Below, piece by piece: positions 36,720 to 53,887 of a stretch of DNA of 64,000 bases. The stretch comes from Cannabis sativa. Taxonomy: Eukaryota > Streptophyta > Magnoliopsida > Rosales > Cannabaceae. Numbering within the stretch: the stretch's first letter is position 1; the number at the start of each line of letters is the position of its first letter. The notes under the pieces are model-generated. The model was not told the origin of the DNA and ran no database searches. It worked only from the letters and a program-made list of their open reading frames with translations. Location: the NCBI RefSeq assembly GCF_029168945.1, contig NC_083601.1, positions 38,367,660 through 38,431,659 of the forward strand. Reading direction: 5' to 3'. The position numbers and the translations under genes were made by a program.

Positions 36720-39505
36720 GCCTAATTTACTTTAATTTATCATGCTTATAATGTGTTATGAAATATAGTCAAACCAAGTAATATATCAATAAGTAAAGTA
36801 TCGTTCTTATAAAGACTGTAGTTAATTATAAAACAATTAAATTATTAAATTCTATTTGGTGACAATAATAATAACAAAGAAGGTTTAAATTCTAATGAAA
36901 AGAAAATAAATTATTAAAATACAACTAACAATGATCAAAAAGCTTAGGGTGATTAATTTAATTTGAATCTACTTTCTATAGTTTAATATAATATAATTTT
37001 AAATTCTAATTTTCATATGATAGCCAACTTACTAAAGAAATTTATATTCGGGTTAGGACATATAATCTCAACCTATATGCAAACTTTTTACGTTTTCATG
37101 ATAAATTTAAATATATAGAAGACATTAAACATGAAAATCCTAAATGTTACACATACCATACATGTACTCTTGTCTAATATCAAAATCTATATCTATTTAC
37201 TATAGTCTAATCAATACTACTTCTCGAATTTTACATTGAAATTATAAACAATTAGTTAGTGATCAAGCAATTAAAAGAAATTAAATATGAATGAAATAGG
37301 TGCACATATGATATGTGAAAGAACTAAATCATATTAAAGCTACAATAATTTGTCAAATAATCTCCATTAACAACCCTAATAAAAATTCTAACTACTCATA
37401 GTCATTGTAAAAAATTATAACAACTAATTAAGAACATGTAAAATAAACTAGAAGAAAAAACTCGTAAAAATAATAATATTGAAAGTCTCCAAATTCGCCT
37501 CTGCATCTATTTTTCATCTCTCAAAGTTTTGTTCTCAAAAAATGTCAAATGTCCCATTTAAATATTGAAATTAGTGTTTAAAAGTCTTAATTTTGCCTTC
37601 AGACCATAGCGGGCTGCAACATTGACCCTCCATGGCGTGACCCTTGAAGGTTATTTTTGGGCAGCAAGTTTCTTGATGCGATGATTAATAATATTTTGGT
37701 CATAACTCTTTTAATATTGCTCGAAATTAGACGATTCAAGATATTTTGAAAAGCTGAAAGAAAGATCTAAACTTTTATTCATAATATTTTTTCTCAAAGT
37801 GAACGAATCATAGTTAAAGATTAGCTTGCAGCTTCAGACTTAATTTTCGATCACAAACGAAGCGTGTTGAACATTCAAAACTTAAAATATTTCACCTTAT
37901 TAAATCTTAGAACTCCAAATTCTATAATAAATTTATCATATTCATCTCATTTTCAATTCATATTGTGAACCTTACTATTTAGACCTGAAACAAGTAGAAA
38001 ATAAGTATAATTTTACACAAAATAAAATAATCAATTGAAACAACCTTTAAAATACTTCATAAAATGTACCTAAAACTAGACTATCATAATAATTATTGAT
38101 CTCTTTAATTTTTTACCTTTTAATGGAATTATTCATTTTTCTTAAAAAAAAAGAAACAAATAAAATAATTATGCACCAATATTTAAAATCCAATATTATT
38201 AATGCTGTGTAATTTAGTGCTAAAAAATATCAACCTCTATTTCTTCTTGAATAAGTAAAAGTAAGAAGATGTTCATAAAAAAAAAAAGTAAAACTAAGAA
38301 GATAAATACATATGTGTTTTTTTGCTAAGGAATATATAAATAAGTGTTAATTCATATATTTGTTAGTTACTATTTTTTAAATCTCATTTGATGTATATTT
38401 TGTTTTAGGAAAAAAAACTATTTTGGAGTTTAAATAACTTTAACATTTCTCTTAAAATTACACTTCTCTATTGTATTTTTTTTGGGTTTTTTTTTTAATT
38501 TTTTTACACTTTAAAATAGTTTTTTTCTTTTTATTATTTTGCATTTTTACTGAATTCTACATAGAAACTCCTATTGCAATGAGCGGAGCAGCCTAAATCG
38601 CAACCAAAAATCGTATATCAACCCATATAAAAATTACTGAAAAAACTATTTTAAAAATCTAAACTATAAATTTAAAAAAAAAATAATAAAAAAAATAATA
38701 TATAAAATAATTTTTCTAATTTTTTGTGTGGATATTATATAATTATTTTACATTATAAATTGTAAAATATGTGAAGATTGAGCACAGAAAACGAGCTAGG
38801 CTTAGGCAACCTATTAGAGAACAAATAATAAAATATATCATATATATTATCAATCATGTGGTTGAGGTGAAGGTTCATTTTCTTGACCGACAGAGTGCAA
38901 TTTAAAAGGATGTAAAGGAAAAACAGCTTAACAAAAGGGGCAAGAAGTTCAAAATAATTACAAATATGGCCACTGGCACCAAAGACGCTATGAATGAATA
39001 CTAAAAATGTTTAGATATATATAAAAGGCAACTAGTGGATATATAAAAGTAAAGAAGCAGCGAAGAAAGAAGAAATTGAGCACGAAGACGACGACGAAGC
39101 TTTACCCTCCTTTCGTTTCTCCGCTCTCTTTCTCTCTCTAAGTTCCTATCAGATCTCTCTGGTTCTTATTCCTTTCTTTATTTTGCGTTTCAATTTCCTC
39201 AGAAAGTGAAAGGAACAAAAGTGTAGCTTTGGATTATTATAATTTGTTGCGTTTCATTACAAATTTGGAATCTAGGGTTTCAATTTTCTTAAGAGAGAAA
39301 ATTTGCCGTATTTTAGTGTTGGATCTGGTAAATTGAACGGGAAATAGTGTGGTTTTTGGACGAGAGAGGAGGTAAAAGAGAAGTGACTTTGAGCAAGTGT
39401 TTCGAAGTAGGTATTGCTGGGGTTGATGTCGCTAGTAGTTCTTTCTAAATTTATTGAATTCGCTGGTTGATTTGATTTTGTGTTTTTAACACCAAGAAGA
39501 ACAAG
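36720..39505. other. Intergenic with repeat debris, then MAP kinase 5' leader
   Basis: The stretch 36740-38000 has the look of decayed retrotransposon non-coding DNA (GC-richer block at 37600-37680, no frames). A repeat at about 38500-38610 (minus) is homologous to 50320-50415 inside the Helitron. The final 450 bases include CT-rich leader sequence (39100-39150), a typical plant 5' UTR, before the MAP kinase start. Confidence 0.45.
38500..38610 (-). repeat. Dispersed repeat, copy A
   Basis: The reverse complement shares the order TTGCAATAGG, GTTTCT, TGTAGAATTC, GTAAAAA, then TTTTxAAGTGTAAAAA with the plus strand at 50320-50415. It is a diverged pair of one interspersed family, probably a small DNA transposon. 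Confidence 0.55.
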
Positions 39506-44049
<4,544 letters not shown>

Positions 44050-44759
44050 TGAGCGTGCAAGGTCAGTTGAGTATGAGTGGAAATACGGATATTGGTGTTA
44101 GGTTTGCTGAAGGGCGGGGGTTGCCCATTAGATTAGTATGTTGTAGTCTGGTAATTGGGTTGTCATGTAGAGAGGTTTCGTCCCACATTCTTCTCCTAGT
44201 TCTGATTAATTGTACCCCTTTGTAATTATGTAACAGATAATTGATTTTTTAAATAATAAATAATAGTTTCTCTTATTTTCCTAGATTTTATTCGATTAGA
44301 CATACAAATTCTTGATTCTTCATAGGTGGTTTGGGGGTTTTATACAAATCTACTTCCCTTTTATTTCTATGTGCTGAGGCCGTTGGTTAGATAGATGGGT
44401 GAATTCATGGTAGGATAACTTACTGTACTATTCTTTCTTGTGGTTTGTTTGAAAACTCTCAACTAAATATTTTTGGAAATATTCCTTTGTATTTTCAACA
44501 TATTGGCTTAAATCTTAAAATGTGAATTATAAAATGGACAACTTTTTTTTTTTATAAAGGTTTACAGTATTTAAAAGTAAAATTGTATCGTCTTCCAACC
44601 AAGAAGCTAAGAACAAATAGACATTACTTAACAGTAACTAGTAATGTATCTTTTTGTAGCTTGGCATAGAATTTCCCTGTGAAGCAAAGATTTATTATTT
44701 TATTTAAGTAATATCTTAGTAAACCTCAGTCCAGTCCTTCGTTTACATTACAGTAAAGT
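44050..44759. other. Convergent intergenic region
   Basis: It separates the ends of the MAP kinase (+) and dioxygenase (-) genes. An AATAAATAATA polyadenylation-like cluster lies near 44255. Nothing else seen. Confidence 0.5.
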
Positions 44760-46118
44760 TTACAATTTCATAACTTCAATGTAAGATTTACCATCAAGCT
44801 CACGAGAGAATAGACCCTTGATATAGTCTTTAATTCCCACTGTTCTGTATAGAGCAGGATTTTGTTGATTGATCAAGCTGTGGGCAGGGCCTATTTCAGA
44901 TTCTACACTTGTATTGAGAAATGTGGCAATAGAGAGCCTTTCCTGCACAGAGTTTACTATTGCTCTATGCTCAATGCTACGATACATTCCATTTGTTATA
45001 ATCTACAACCATCATATGCAATAGATAAATTAATGAAACAATATTACTTATATATTATGAATAATAATTAGTGGGTTATGAGTTATTACCTCTAGTATGT
45101 CTCCTATATTGACAATAAAAGCATTTGGAAGAGGCTTGACAGGGACCCACATGCCATCTTTTTTGACTTGGAGTCCTTCTACTTGACTAACTTGAAGGAG
45201 AATGGTAAGGCCTACGGCATCAGAGTGAGGAGTGAGACCTATAACTTGCTCTGGTTCAGGGCATGGAGGGTAATAGTTCATTCTCATCGATTGCATTCCA
45301 TCTTCAAACAACTTGGAAATTTCCTTGCTTTCTATTCCTAGAGCCTTTTCCATTTTGGAGATTATATCTTTGGCTAGTTTTGCCAATTCTAATGAATAAA
45401 GTTCCAAGCTGTCCCTGCAATATTCATTGACTATTGTTAAGGAATTAAACAAAAAAAAAAAAAGAAGGATGAAGAGAAGAATTTTTTATGTTTTTTTTAA
45501 TAAAAAAACCTGAAAGTAAGAGGGAGGTTTGGAAACAAGTGAGGTTTCCTTAAAGCAAGTGGTAATGTAGTGAGAAAGAAAATATCATTCCAGTCAAGCT
45601 TTTGTTCCTCAGAAACTACAAAAGCTTGTCCAAACCCTTCTACTTCTCCTGGAATCTGCCATAACTTTTTCTTCTCCTCTATTGGCATCTTGAACAACTC
45701 TTCCACCTCTTTCTTCATTTTCTCTACCAAAGAACTACTTATTCCATGGTTTACTAACTGCAAATTAATTATTACATGAAAATAACTATATTCAATTTCA
45801 ATATAAATATTATTGTAAAATATATAGGAGAGAATATATAATTACTATATATACCTGGAAGAAGCCCCAGTTCTTGCAAGCTAAGTGGAGCTTAGCAAGT
45901 TCAGAATCATATAATTCTGACCCAGAAATAAGCAATAAATTTTGGAAATTGATAACTGGGATTTCATCAAAAGAAGTAGAATTGAGAATATTGGTTTGAT
46001 TTTGACTTTGATGATGATGATGATCAAGGCGGATGTATCTTGGTGGGATGGTCACCATATTGGGATCCTTTGCCAATTCTTGCACACTTGGCACAATCAG
46101 AGAGTTTCCAAAGTCCAT
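44760..46118 (-). CDS. 2-oxoglutarate/Fe(II)-dependent dioxygenase, SRG1-like
   Basis: I read four exons: 45855-46118, 45510-45757, 45090-45414 and 44760-45002, with GT/AG borders, encoding 359 residues. The N-terminal DIOX_N domain covers residues about 1-170 ([10 protein letters not shown], then [15 protein letters not shown]). The catalytic jelly roll carries the iron ligands H234, D236 and H291, and the 2-oxoglutarate pair R301-x-S303 (RLS). [10 protein letters not shown] precedes the first ligand, as usual. The family includes SRG1, flavonol synthase-like and alkaloid-modifying enzymes, so the substrate cannot be read from sequence. A run of HHHHQSQNQ near residues 33-41 is an odd local insertion. 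The enzyme should be cytosolic; no signal peptide is visible. All catalytic residues are present, so it looks active. Confidence 0.93.
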
Positions 46119-47397
46119 TATATGATATCCCCCTTAATTTAAGCTTTGGCCTAAAGCTAGTTCTACATTATATTTGAAGAGGCTGATTAGCCTGCAATAA
46201 CCGATATATGTATATATACATGGTACAATTTTGAGTATACTTCTACTCATCACCTAACTATAAATAAAGACAAATTAAAAATTAAATGATTGTATTTTTT
46301 GTAATTACTTCAATAATTTATGAGGTATTGCGTTGCTTTTATGTGTCATTGTCATCAAGGAAATATTTCTTATGATATTTATGTCCCTACAAAAATTAAA
46401 ATATATATATTTATATTTCTTTCTCAACATTTCGTATAAAGATTAATATAATTTTTATTTTGTCCCCCAATAATTTTTTACTTTTGGTTCAAGAGTTTTG
46501 TTGATTTGCTCTTGCAACCCTATTCCTTTTTGTTTCCATACTGAAGTAGTTGTCTTCTAATTGAAATTGCTGTTATTAGGTGAGGTATTTCAAAACTGAT
46601 GTAATGTATTTTGATTAATTAATAATTTTTTATATTATTTATTAAATTAAAATATATGATACTTGTATTAATGCCAATGATGCTGCGTTATGAGATACCC
46701 TTAACATTTTTTGTATAATTCTTCCTGGCCATCATCGAGATATATAGTAACGAGTTGATAAAAAGAAAAGTAAAAAAAAAAACAAAGAAAGAAAGAGCTA
46801 TACGTAACGCTTTTGATGACTCAAATGAATAAATATATAATTTTCGAATATAATTATAAATGGGTTGCCACAGTTGCTAATATAGTTTTCTAGCATGTGA
46901 AACTTGGTTAATATAAATTACAAGTTCTTTTTCTTTATTTTTGTTTTTCAAAATTTTCAAATCCTCTATATATTTAATTAAATTACTCACTTATTTTTAT
47001 TCAAAAATTAATTTGTTAAATAAAGTTATAACCTAAAATTCGAAAATTACTTTAGCACTTCAAATTTCTTGCGATTTCTTGGTAGATGAGGATGAACTCA
47101 AGCTTCTTAATGGTTTCAAGTTGCAAGTTAGTGGTTCTAATCATTGTGCTTTGAAGTTTTTTGTATTATTTGGGTCTAAATTAGTTTGATCAACAAGAAG
47201 AAATTAGGGACTATTGTGAAATTTTTGGTTTGTGGTGATTTTTATAGTGACTAATTTGGATTGACATTAGTGATTGAGATTGAATTGAGAATTTTTGGAA
47301 AGTCCAATTTATAAGTGCTGCCCAATTTTTCATTTAAATGGTTTCGAAGAATTTGTATTTTTTGTGTGAATTGACTAGTTATTCATGGCTTCTAGAC
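46119..47397. other. Intergenic, AT-rich
   Basis: The dioxygenase promoter lies at the left. The rest is AT-rich DNA with short stop-filled frames. No gene or clear repeat seen. Confidence 0.5.
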
Positions 47398-48700
47398 TTG
47401 AACGAACCACTACTCAAGCCCAAAAAACAGAACGAGGCTCATCTTCTCGCAATCCAAACCCCCAAAGGAACTAACCATCGAACCAACCCCCTCCAAAATT
47501 CATCAATGACGAGGCAGCCGAAGGATACAAAAAAATCAAAAGCAAGGGGTAATAAGAGAGTGGGGATTTGACTTTCAAGATGAGCCATTCGAGAAGGATC
47601 GTGGTTATGAAGTAATTCCATAAGAGATTGTGTGAAGAAATTGGCAAAGAGTGTGTGCTTCTCAAATTGTGGGAGAAGCCAATTATACTTTCATTTTTGA
47701 ATTCTTTGCTAATTATCCTTTCCAGAACAAAATAAACGAAGTTTATGTAAGGGGAGTTTCAGTACCAAGGAGCATTAAAATTATTAATCGCCTATTGAAC
47801 CTTCCAACATTTGCTAACCACTTAGATGAAAGGTTGGTTATTCACGTTGGTTGGCTGAGGTTTTAGGCTAGGAGGGCACCCAATTTTGCAATGAAGTTTT
47901 TGCATCATTGGCAACTTAACATAGAGGCTAGAGCATGAGTCTATTTTGTTAATGCACGATTATTGCCAACATGGCAACATCCCATGCATCTTGAGGGGAT
48001 TATGATCGGTGCATGGTAGTGTTTGCTATGTTGTCTTAGTTCAGTTGTGACATTGCTAGGCTGTCTCATAAGAATTTTGAGTTTGTCTCTCAAATGCGCA
48101 CCACTGCTGGCACGACTCATGGTGTTGTGATTACAGCCTTATGTAGCCAACATGGCATTTGAGCCTTAGATGGGGATATCATTAAGCTACCCATGAAGAT
48201 GATTATTTTTTAGAAGCATCCTTCACTCCTTCAGAAGAGATACGAAAATGCCACAAAGGCAATAAACCAACCCAATGGTGATGGTAATGAAGCAGAGGAT
48301 GACAATGAAGCTGGTTCTAGTGAAATTCTTCCTCTTCCATTATAAATCGAGCCTCTACTGGATTCAAGGACTCAAGGCACTTATGATTGGTTAAATTATA
48401 TCATTCGTCAAAATCAATACATAATCCAATCGAATCAGGCTCATGCTCAGGCTGATTTTTACAATACCTACCTTAAGCAACAAAATACATTCGCTCATCG
48501 GCAAGTGAGTAAATTAAATTCAACTTTTGTCATGTGGACTATGAATCCCAATGTCCCCTAATTATTTTTCGGCTCCCCCGCCATGGCACCCGTACCAACC
48601 ACCACCTCCACTACTACTATACTGATGTGGCGCTCAAGTAAATTCTCTTTCCTATTCATTAATGTGATTTTGGGGACAATGTGTCATTTAACTTTGGGGG
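47398..48700 (+). pseudogene. Decayed gypsy-associated 'putative plant transposon' ORF
   Basis: Read across frameshifts and stops, the plus strand resembles plant transposon ORFs of the gypsy/Athila neighbourhood. It has a TTTQAQKTERGSSSR start and a middle with FIFEFFANYPFQNK...VYVRGVSVPRSIKIINRLLNLP (47690-47815). It continues with ARAWVYFVNARLLPTWQHP-like residues (about 47935-47995). A tail reads WHPYQPPPP near 48590. Beyond it, ACTTTGGGGGTAA (about 48690) looks like the polypurine-like tract often found there. At least six stops and shifts break it. It has no function now. Confidence 0.55.
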
Positions 48701-49135
48701 TAAACTCAATTTTTTTAGTTTTAGTTTTAATTTGTTTGTTTGTTTTGCTTGTTTATTTTTGTGTGTGTTATGAGTCAAATATGAGCTAATATGGAACTGA
48801 TTTTATTTTGTCCAAAAATATGTGTGCTTAGAAAGATTGTATTTTTATTAACTTTAATTTTGTGCTTGAAAGAATATATAATTGGTAAATTTCTAACAAT
48901 TTATTACATGTTCCTTAAAGTATGCAAAACCAACTTCATTTGAGGGCCGCGACCCTACAAGCCAGTATAGGCTATAGCGGCCTGTGTCCCTTTTCACGCA
49001 CATTATTATTTTTATTTTTATTAATTATTGACTTATTAATTGCTCCCAAAAAAGTCAATATTAATATTAATTACATAATCATATACGAACTGATAAAATT
49101 AAAAGAACTATATGTTAGTTGACGTTGATGAGTAC
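48701..49135. other. Intergenic, possible retrotransposon tail
   Basis: A GC-richer segment at 48940-49000 interrupts AT-rich DNA and could belong to the decayed element to the left. No gene supported. Confidence 0.4.
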
Positions 49136-49768
49136 TCAGGTGAGGATTGATGATGATGATGATAGAGCCCTCTCAAAAACAAGAGGAAGAACAAAACCAT
49201 CTAATGCTAAAAACCTCTTACCATTCTTGACCACAGCCCCAACAAAGCCACAATCGAACCTACAAACATTACAGAACTCTGCTGGACACCATCCGATATT
49301 GTAGATCCCATCATCGAACCCACTCTGTTTCACAATCCGAAAGTAATTGCTTGCCTTTCCCGAGCTTCCTGTCCCAATCAGTCTCCTCCCGCTAACGGAA
49401 TCTCTCATCCCTTCCATCTGCCACGTGGTCGACTTAATACAGATTGTGATTGAAGAGAATGTGATCTTCAGATCCCTAGATTCCCTAATCACCTCCTCTC
49501 CTTTCCCCAACGGCTCAAACGTCACCGGAAATCCTTTCCCCCTCGAATCGATTTCCTGCCCGGCGTACAGCTGGCACCACTGGGTTCCGTTGACCAGCGT
49601 AAATCTGCCGCCGTTGTCGGTAATGGCCGGCTTGATGTAGTACTTGACGCCGCGCCGAAGAGGCTTTCCGGTGGTGTCCAGAACTGGATTGCTCCCCGAT
49701 TGGGCTGAGGCTGCTGCTATGGCAATTACAAGCCACGTCATCAAGTTAATAAGAATCGTCAACTTCAT
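49136..49768 (-). CDS. Kunitz-type (miraculin-like) protease inhibitor, copy 1
   Basis: A single exon encodes 210 residues. A signal peptide covers about 1-23, with likely cleavage after ASA. The Kunitz signature is present as NPVLDTTGKPLRRGVKYYIKPA (27-48). Six cysteines (65, 110, 161, 166, 169, 173) fit three disulfides, as in miraculin-type members. The loop equivalent to the reactive site is around PVTFEPLGKGEEVIRES (81-97). It lacks an obvious Arg/Lys-Ile P1-P1' pair, so trypsin inhibition is uncertain. The family members inhibit serine or cysteine proteases and are often wound-induced and secreted or vacuolar. It is the first of three tandem minus-strand copies. The C-terminus ends in a run of Ser. 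Confidence 0.93.
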   Translation of the reverse strand: MKLTILINLMTWLVIAIAAASAQSGSNPVLDTTGKPLRRGVKYYIKPAITDNGGRFTLVNGTQWCQLYAGQEIDSRGKGFPVTFEPLGKGEEVIRESRDLKITFSSITICIKSTTWQMEGMRDSVSGRRLIGTGSSGKASNYFRIVKQSGFDDGIYNIGWCPAEFCNVCRFDCGFVGAVVKNGKRFLALDGFVLPLVFERALSSSSSILT

Positions 49769-49827
49769 ATTTTTGGTTACTATATGGTTTAATTTGTAGT
49801 ATTGAATATAGATATAGCTAGGAGAGT

Positions 49828-49841
49828 ATTTATATATATAG
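49828..49841 (-). promoter_or_regulatory. TATA box of Kunitz copy 1
   Basis: TATATATATAAATA reads on the minus strand about 60-75 bases upstream of the start codon, the usual plant spacing once a short leader is allowed for. Confidence 0.6.
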
Positions 49842-49954
49842 TTTAAAGTCGACTAATTAACTAAGACAAATTTAAGCTTGTATTGTAGTAAAAGGATAGG
49901 ATAATGTATATATGTACCGTTTATTATAGTAATACCGTATATGCATTTATTACA

Positions 49955-49975
49955 TTAGGCGGTGCCATGAAATTG
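49955..49975 (-). promoter_or_regulatory. Shared upstream motif, Kunitz copy 1
   Basis: On the plus strand it reads TTAGGCGGTGCCATGAAATT, 187 bases upstream of the start codon. A near-identical version lies upstream of Kunitz copy 2 (54919-54938), and a shorter GGCGCCGTGAA version upstream of copy 3 (57319-57330). It may be a regulatory element or merely duplicated promoter DNA. Confidence 0.45.
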
Positions 49976-50118
49976 AGTGTCGTCCTAATTTATTATGATT
50001 TTATATAAGTCGCATATATACGCACCTAAGATCCAAATATGACAGTGTGGAAAGATTTATCAAATTTATGCATTTATTGTATGGTTGGGCATTTAGTCCA
50101 ACTTTGTTTTATTTATTA

Positions 50119-51975
50119 CTAGGGAATAGATCCGCGCTTCGCGCGGTTTTAATAATTTTTTTAAAATTTTACATGAAAGAAATTAATTTTTAGTTACGAA
50201 TAAAATCTCAATTCAGTCTAATACTATTTTATATTTTTTTTTATGAATAATATAAAGGGGAATTACCCCATATACTGTTTTTTTTTAATTTTTTTTCTTT
50301 CAAATTTACGGTTTGGGTTTCTAAAGTGGTTGCAGCGCTAGTTGCAATAGGGGTTTCTTTGTAGAATTCTGTAAAAAATGTAAAAAAAACTGTTTTGAAG
50401 TGTAAAAATAAAAAAATCCCTAATATAAAATTATATAATATATTTATGTAAAATTTCTTTTATTTGTAATTAGCACAAATATTAATCATATACAATAAAA
50501 ATAAAAGCACATTTCGAATAAAGTTATTTATAATAATTAAAAGGTATTAAAAATATAATTTTTTTAAATGAATCAAATATTATAATGGTATAAATTTTTC
50601 TGTAATTAAAAAAATGATACTCATTTATAGTAAAATTTAATTTGTTGTTCATATATTTAAATTAAATATTTTTATAGTTTTTTTATTTATATAAAAATAT
50701 TAATTTAAGTATTAATAATTTAAATATTGTAAATTTTTAACGTTTTGATTAAATGAGAGGTAGATATTTTAAAATATTATTTATTTTGTTGCAGCGCTTT
50801 ATTAAATTAATGAATCATGATTTGTTATCTTTTTTATTACTATTATTATTTATAATATTAATTGTTTGTATCAATTTTTTAAGTTAGAATAATATTATTA
50901 TTTTAATTGATGAATATTTTTGTCTCTTCTCTTTCCTAGTGCCATATTTTTTAAACTCAATTAAGATGTATATATACATAAACTAATTAAGATGTATATT
51001 CAAAGTAATTATGAAATAAAAAAAATTACAAAACTATTATAAGTAAATGGATAAAAAATAATCAAATCTATAGAAAAAAAATATTAATTTTTGGATATTT
51101 ATGTAAAGTTGATCAATTGAATATGTATTTATACATAAATATATAAAATTAATTGAGTAAGGTATTCAATTGCCCCTACAAAGAGAAATATTAATTTTAG
51201 ACAAATCGGTGTGAATGAAAAAATATTTTACTTGTAGTATTTTCTTAATGAAATAAAATATATATTGTGTTTACTTGTAGTTAATAAGTATAATACTCAC
51301 ATAGTTTGTAAACTGTGAGACTCTTACAAAATATATGTATATATACATTACTTAGAAGACATATTATAAAATAAATAAAATATTAATAGATAAATAGTAA
51401 AAAAATGTTCATACATCTCATTTGATTTATATTTTTCTTTATATATTGAGAAAAAAAATAATGTTTAATTTCATTTTAAATAATTTAGTTCGAATATTTT
51501 TTGAGCTATTAAAAATATAGAATTATATATATAATCTTGAAATAAAATTAACTCATAATAAATTGTATATTATTGTTATATATTACATCAAATATAAAAA
51601 AGTTATAAAATAAATATTTATTAGATAATTACTTTTAAAAATATAAATTATGAAATGTATATTAAATGAAAGATAAAAAACTATAAGACATTAAGAATAA
51701 GATAATAAAAACTCATAGGGTAAGAAATTAATCAACCACCCATAAACAAAAATACTTTTGGATGAATTAATATGACATAAAAAGAATAATATTTATAACC
51801 TACATGGATGATGCCTACATCATTTATAAACAATGTGGGACATTTAGTTCCATGTATTTTTGTAGTTGTTTTCTAAATAAAATAGAAAAAATTCACAAAA
51901 TTTTAAAAATAGAATAAAAAAAATCTAAGATGCCACATAAACTTATTTTGTGCTTTCCTTTATATTATATATAGA
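50119..51975 (-). mobile_element. Complete non-autonomous Helitron
   Basis: Read on the minus strand it starts TCTATATATAATATAAAGG at 51975 and ends ATCTATTCCCTAG at 50119. Just before the end is a strong GC hairpin, CCGCGCGAAGCGCGG (50132-50146). It sits between a host A (51976) and T (50118), with no target duplication. TC start, CTRR end, subterminal hairpin and A/T insertion are the Helitron hallmarks. The 1857 bases carry no Rep/helicase frame, so it is non-autonomous. It lies between Kunitz copies 1 and 2 and holds a dispersed repeat (50320-50415). Confidence 0.88.
50320..50415 (+). repeat. Dispersed repeat, copy B (inside Helitron)
   Basis: Homologous to the minus strand of 38500-38610: TTGCAATAGG, GTTTCT, TGTAGAATTC and GTGTAAAAA in the same order and spacing. 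Its presence inside the Helitron suggests either a nested insertion or captured sequence. Confidence 0.55.
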
Positions 51976-52263
51976 TATTTGAAAAGTCATCATCTTCCAA
52001 TCTAACTGTATTTAAAATCTAATCTAATTTAATTACTAATTAAATTAAATTAATTTTTTAATTAGATATTTAATTACAAATTTAAGTTTTATTATTAACT
52101 TAAAAATATACAAAAAAATATGTAAAAATTATCACACTATTTATTTAAGTTTAATATTTCGTAAAAATATTATTAATATAAGTGTAATGTAACTAAAAAT
52201 TTAAAATAACCAAAATAACAATAATACCAATTAATTTTTCATCTCGATATTACTCTCATGGGT

Positions 52264-53669
52264 CGTTTTTAACCTAGCTTTATTTGGAAAAGCATCTTCG
52301 AAACACAAGAGCTGATCAAGAAAGGTGCTTGACAGGTTGTTGGTCCTGGTACAAGTATTAGTGTTCAGTTTGATCCTTGGTTAGAAGATGCTTCACATCC
52401 GTGGGTCACTACTATCACTAATGGTGTGGAGCAGTGGAAGGTTAACAATCTCATGGTGCTAGGAGAAAGAAGTTGGGATTTGGAAGTGATTTCCGATATT
52501 TTCAATGATCGGGATAAGAGGTTAATTTTGAAGACCAACATTGATTAGGAGTCTACGATTGATACTTGGTATTGGTCTTTGGATCTGCATGGTGCTTACA
52601 CTGTAAGGGAGGCCTATCGCTTGCTACATCAGGCTGATGTCACTAACACTAGTGACTTTGAGATGAAAATTTAGAAGATCGCTTGGAAGCTTCAAGTCCC
52701 TCCGAAAGTTCACCAACTTATGTGGCGTGCTTTGACAGGTTGTTTGGCTACTAAAGTTCAACTTAATACCAAGCACATCCCTCTTGATCAAATATGTCTC
52801 ATGTGTCACCAAGCGACTGAGACGATCATTCATCTATTGGTTCTATGTCCTTTTGCAAGATCATGTTGGCAAAGGTCAAGCTTAAATATGGTCTCGGTGT
52901 CTTTGGCATCATTTTGGGATTGGTTTAGTCAGATGATACTTCAGCACTCTACTATGGCACAAGAGGAATTATTAATGGTGATTTGGGCAATTTGGCATGC
53001 CCGAAATGAGCTAGTTTGGCGGGAGAAATCACTGTCAGCGGCGGAGGTTATTCTATTGGCAAGAGTAATCCTTAATCAATGGAGACATGCTCAACAAAGG
53101 AGATTGGGGTCTTTATTTGTTCCTACGGGTTCGAACATAGACTTAGAACATTGGGTGAAACCGGTTTGGGGAAAGATTAAGGTAAATGTTGATGGCGCAA
53201 TCTTTGCAAATGACGGAAAGTTTGGAGCGGGTGCCGTGGCTCGAGACCATGATGGTCGGTTTATTGAAGCCTTCACGGTCCTCTTGGAGGGGTTCGTGGA
53301 CCCGGCCATAGCTGAAGTTGTGGGAGTTAAGGAGGCTCTGAGTTGGATAAAGAGACACCAATGGGGTCGGGTTGAAGTTGAGACGGATTCTTTGGTTGTT
53401 GTTCAAGCAATCCGAGGTTCGGTTATCATTTTATTTCCTTTTGGTCAACATGTGTCTGCTTGTCGTACATTGTTGCATGCCTTACCTTTAGTCACGATTA
53501 ATTTTGTTAAATGTTCTGTAAACAAAGCTGCACACCGTCTTGCTCGTAGCTCTTGTTTGTATTCAGATCGTATTTTCAGTGAGAGTAATGCTCCTGCTGA
53601 TCTTTTATCTATTGTAATGGTTGAAAGTTCATTCTAATAAAGTTTACCATTTTCCTTCAAAAAAAAAAT
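52264..53669 (+). pseudogene. 5'-truncated LINE: zf-RVT and RNase H end
   Basis: The plus strand reads through the C-terminal part of a plant L1-type protein. First comes the post-RT segment (PGTSISVQFDPW near 52345, WYWSLDLHGAYTVREAYRLL near 52570). Then a zf-RVT domain in the 305-residue open frame 52720-53637 (CHQATETIIHLLVLCPFARSCW). Then an RNase H domain with VNVDGAIFANDGKFGAGAV and VEVETDSLVVVQAIRG, ending in NKAAHRLAR. In-frame stops occur at about 52355, 52546 and 52673. A TAATAAAGTTTACC tail with an A run (53660-53669) marks the LINE 3' end. The reverse transcriptase itself is absent, as expected for a truncated insert. Confidence 0.88.
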
Positions 53670-53887
53670 AAATAATAAATATCAAATTTTTCACAACTAT
53701 TGTGTATTGAATCAAAATTATGAAATTTGATGCAAATAATATAATAAAATGAGCACAATTTCTACATGATCTACTGAGATGGTCTTATTCTTATTCTTAT
53801 TATATAATCATTTCTCCTGATCACGACGTTAATTAATATTACACCAATTATTAACTTTATTTAAAATCATATATCTATACAAATTAA

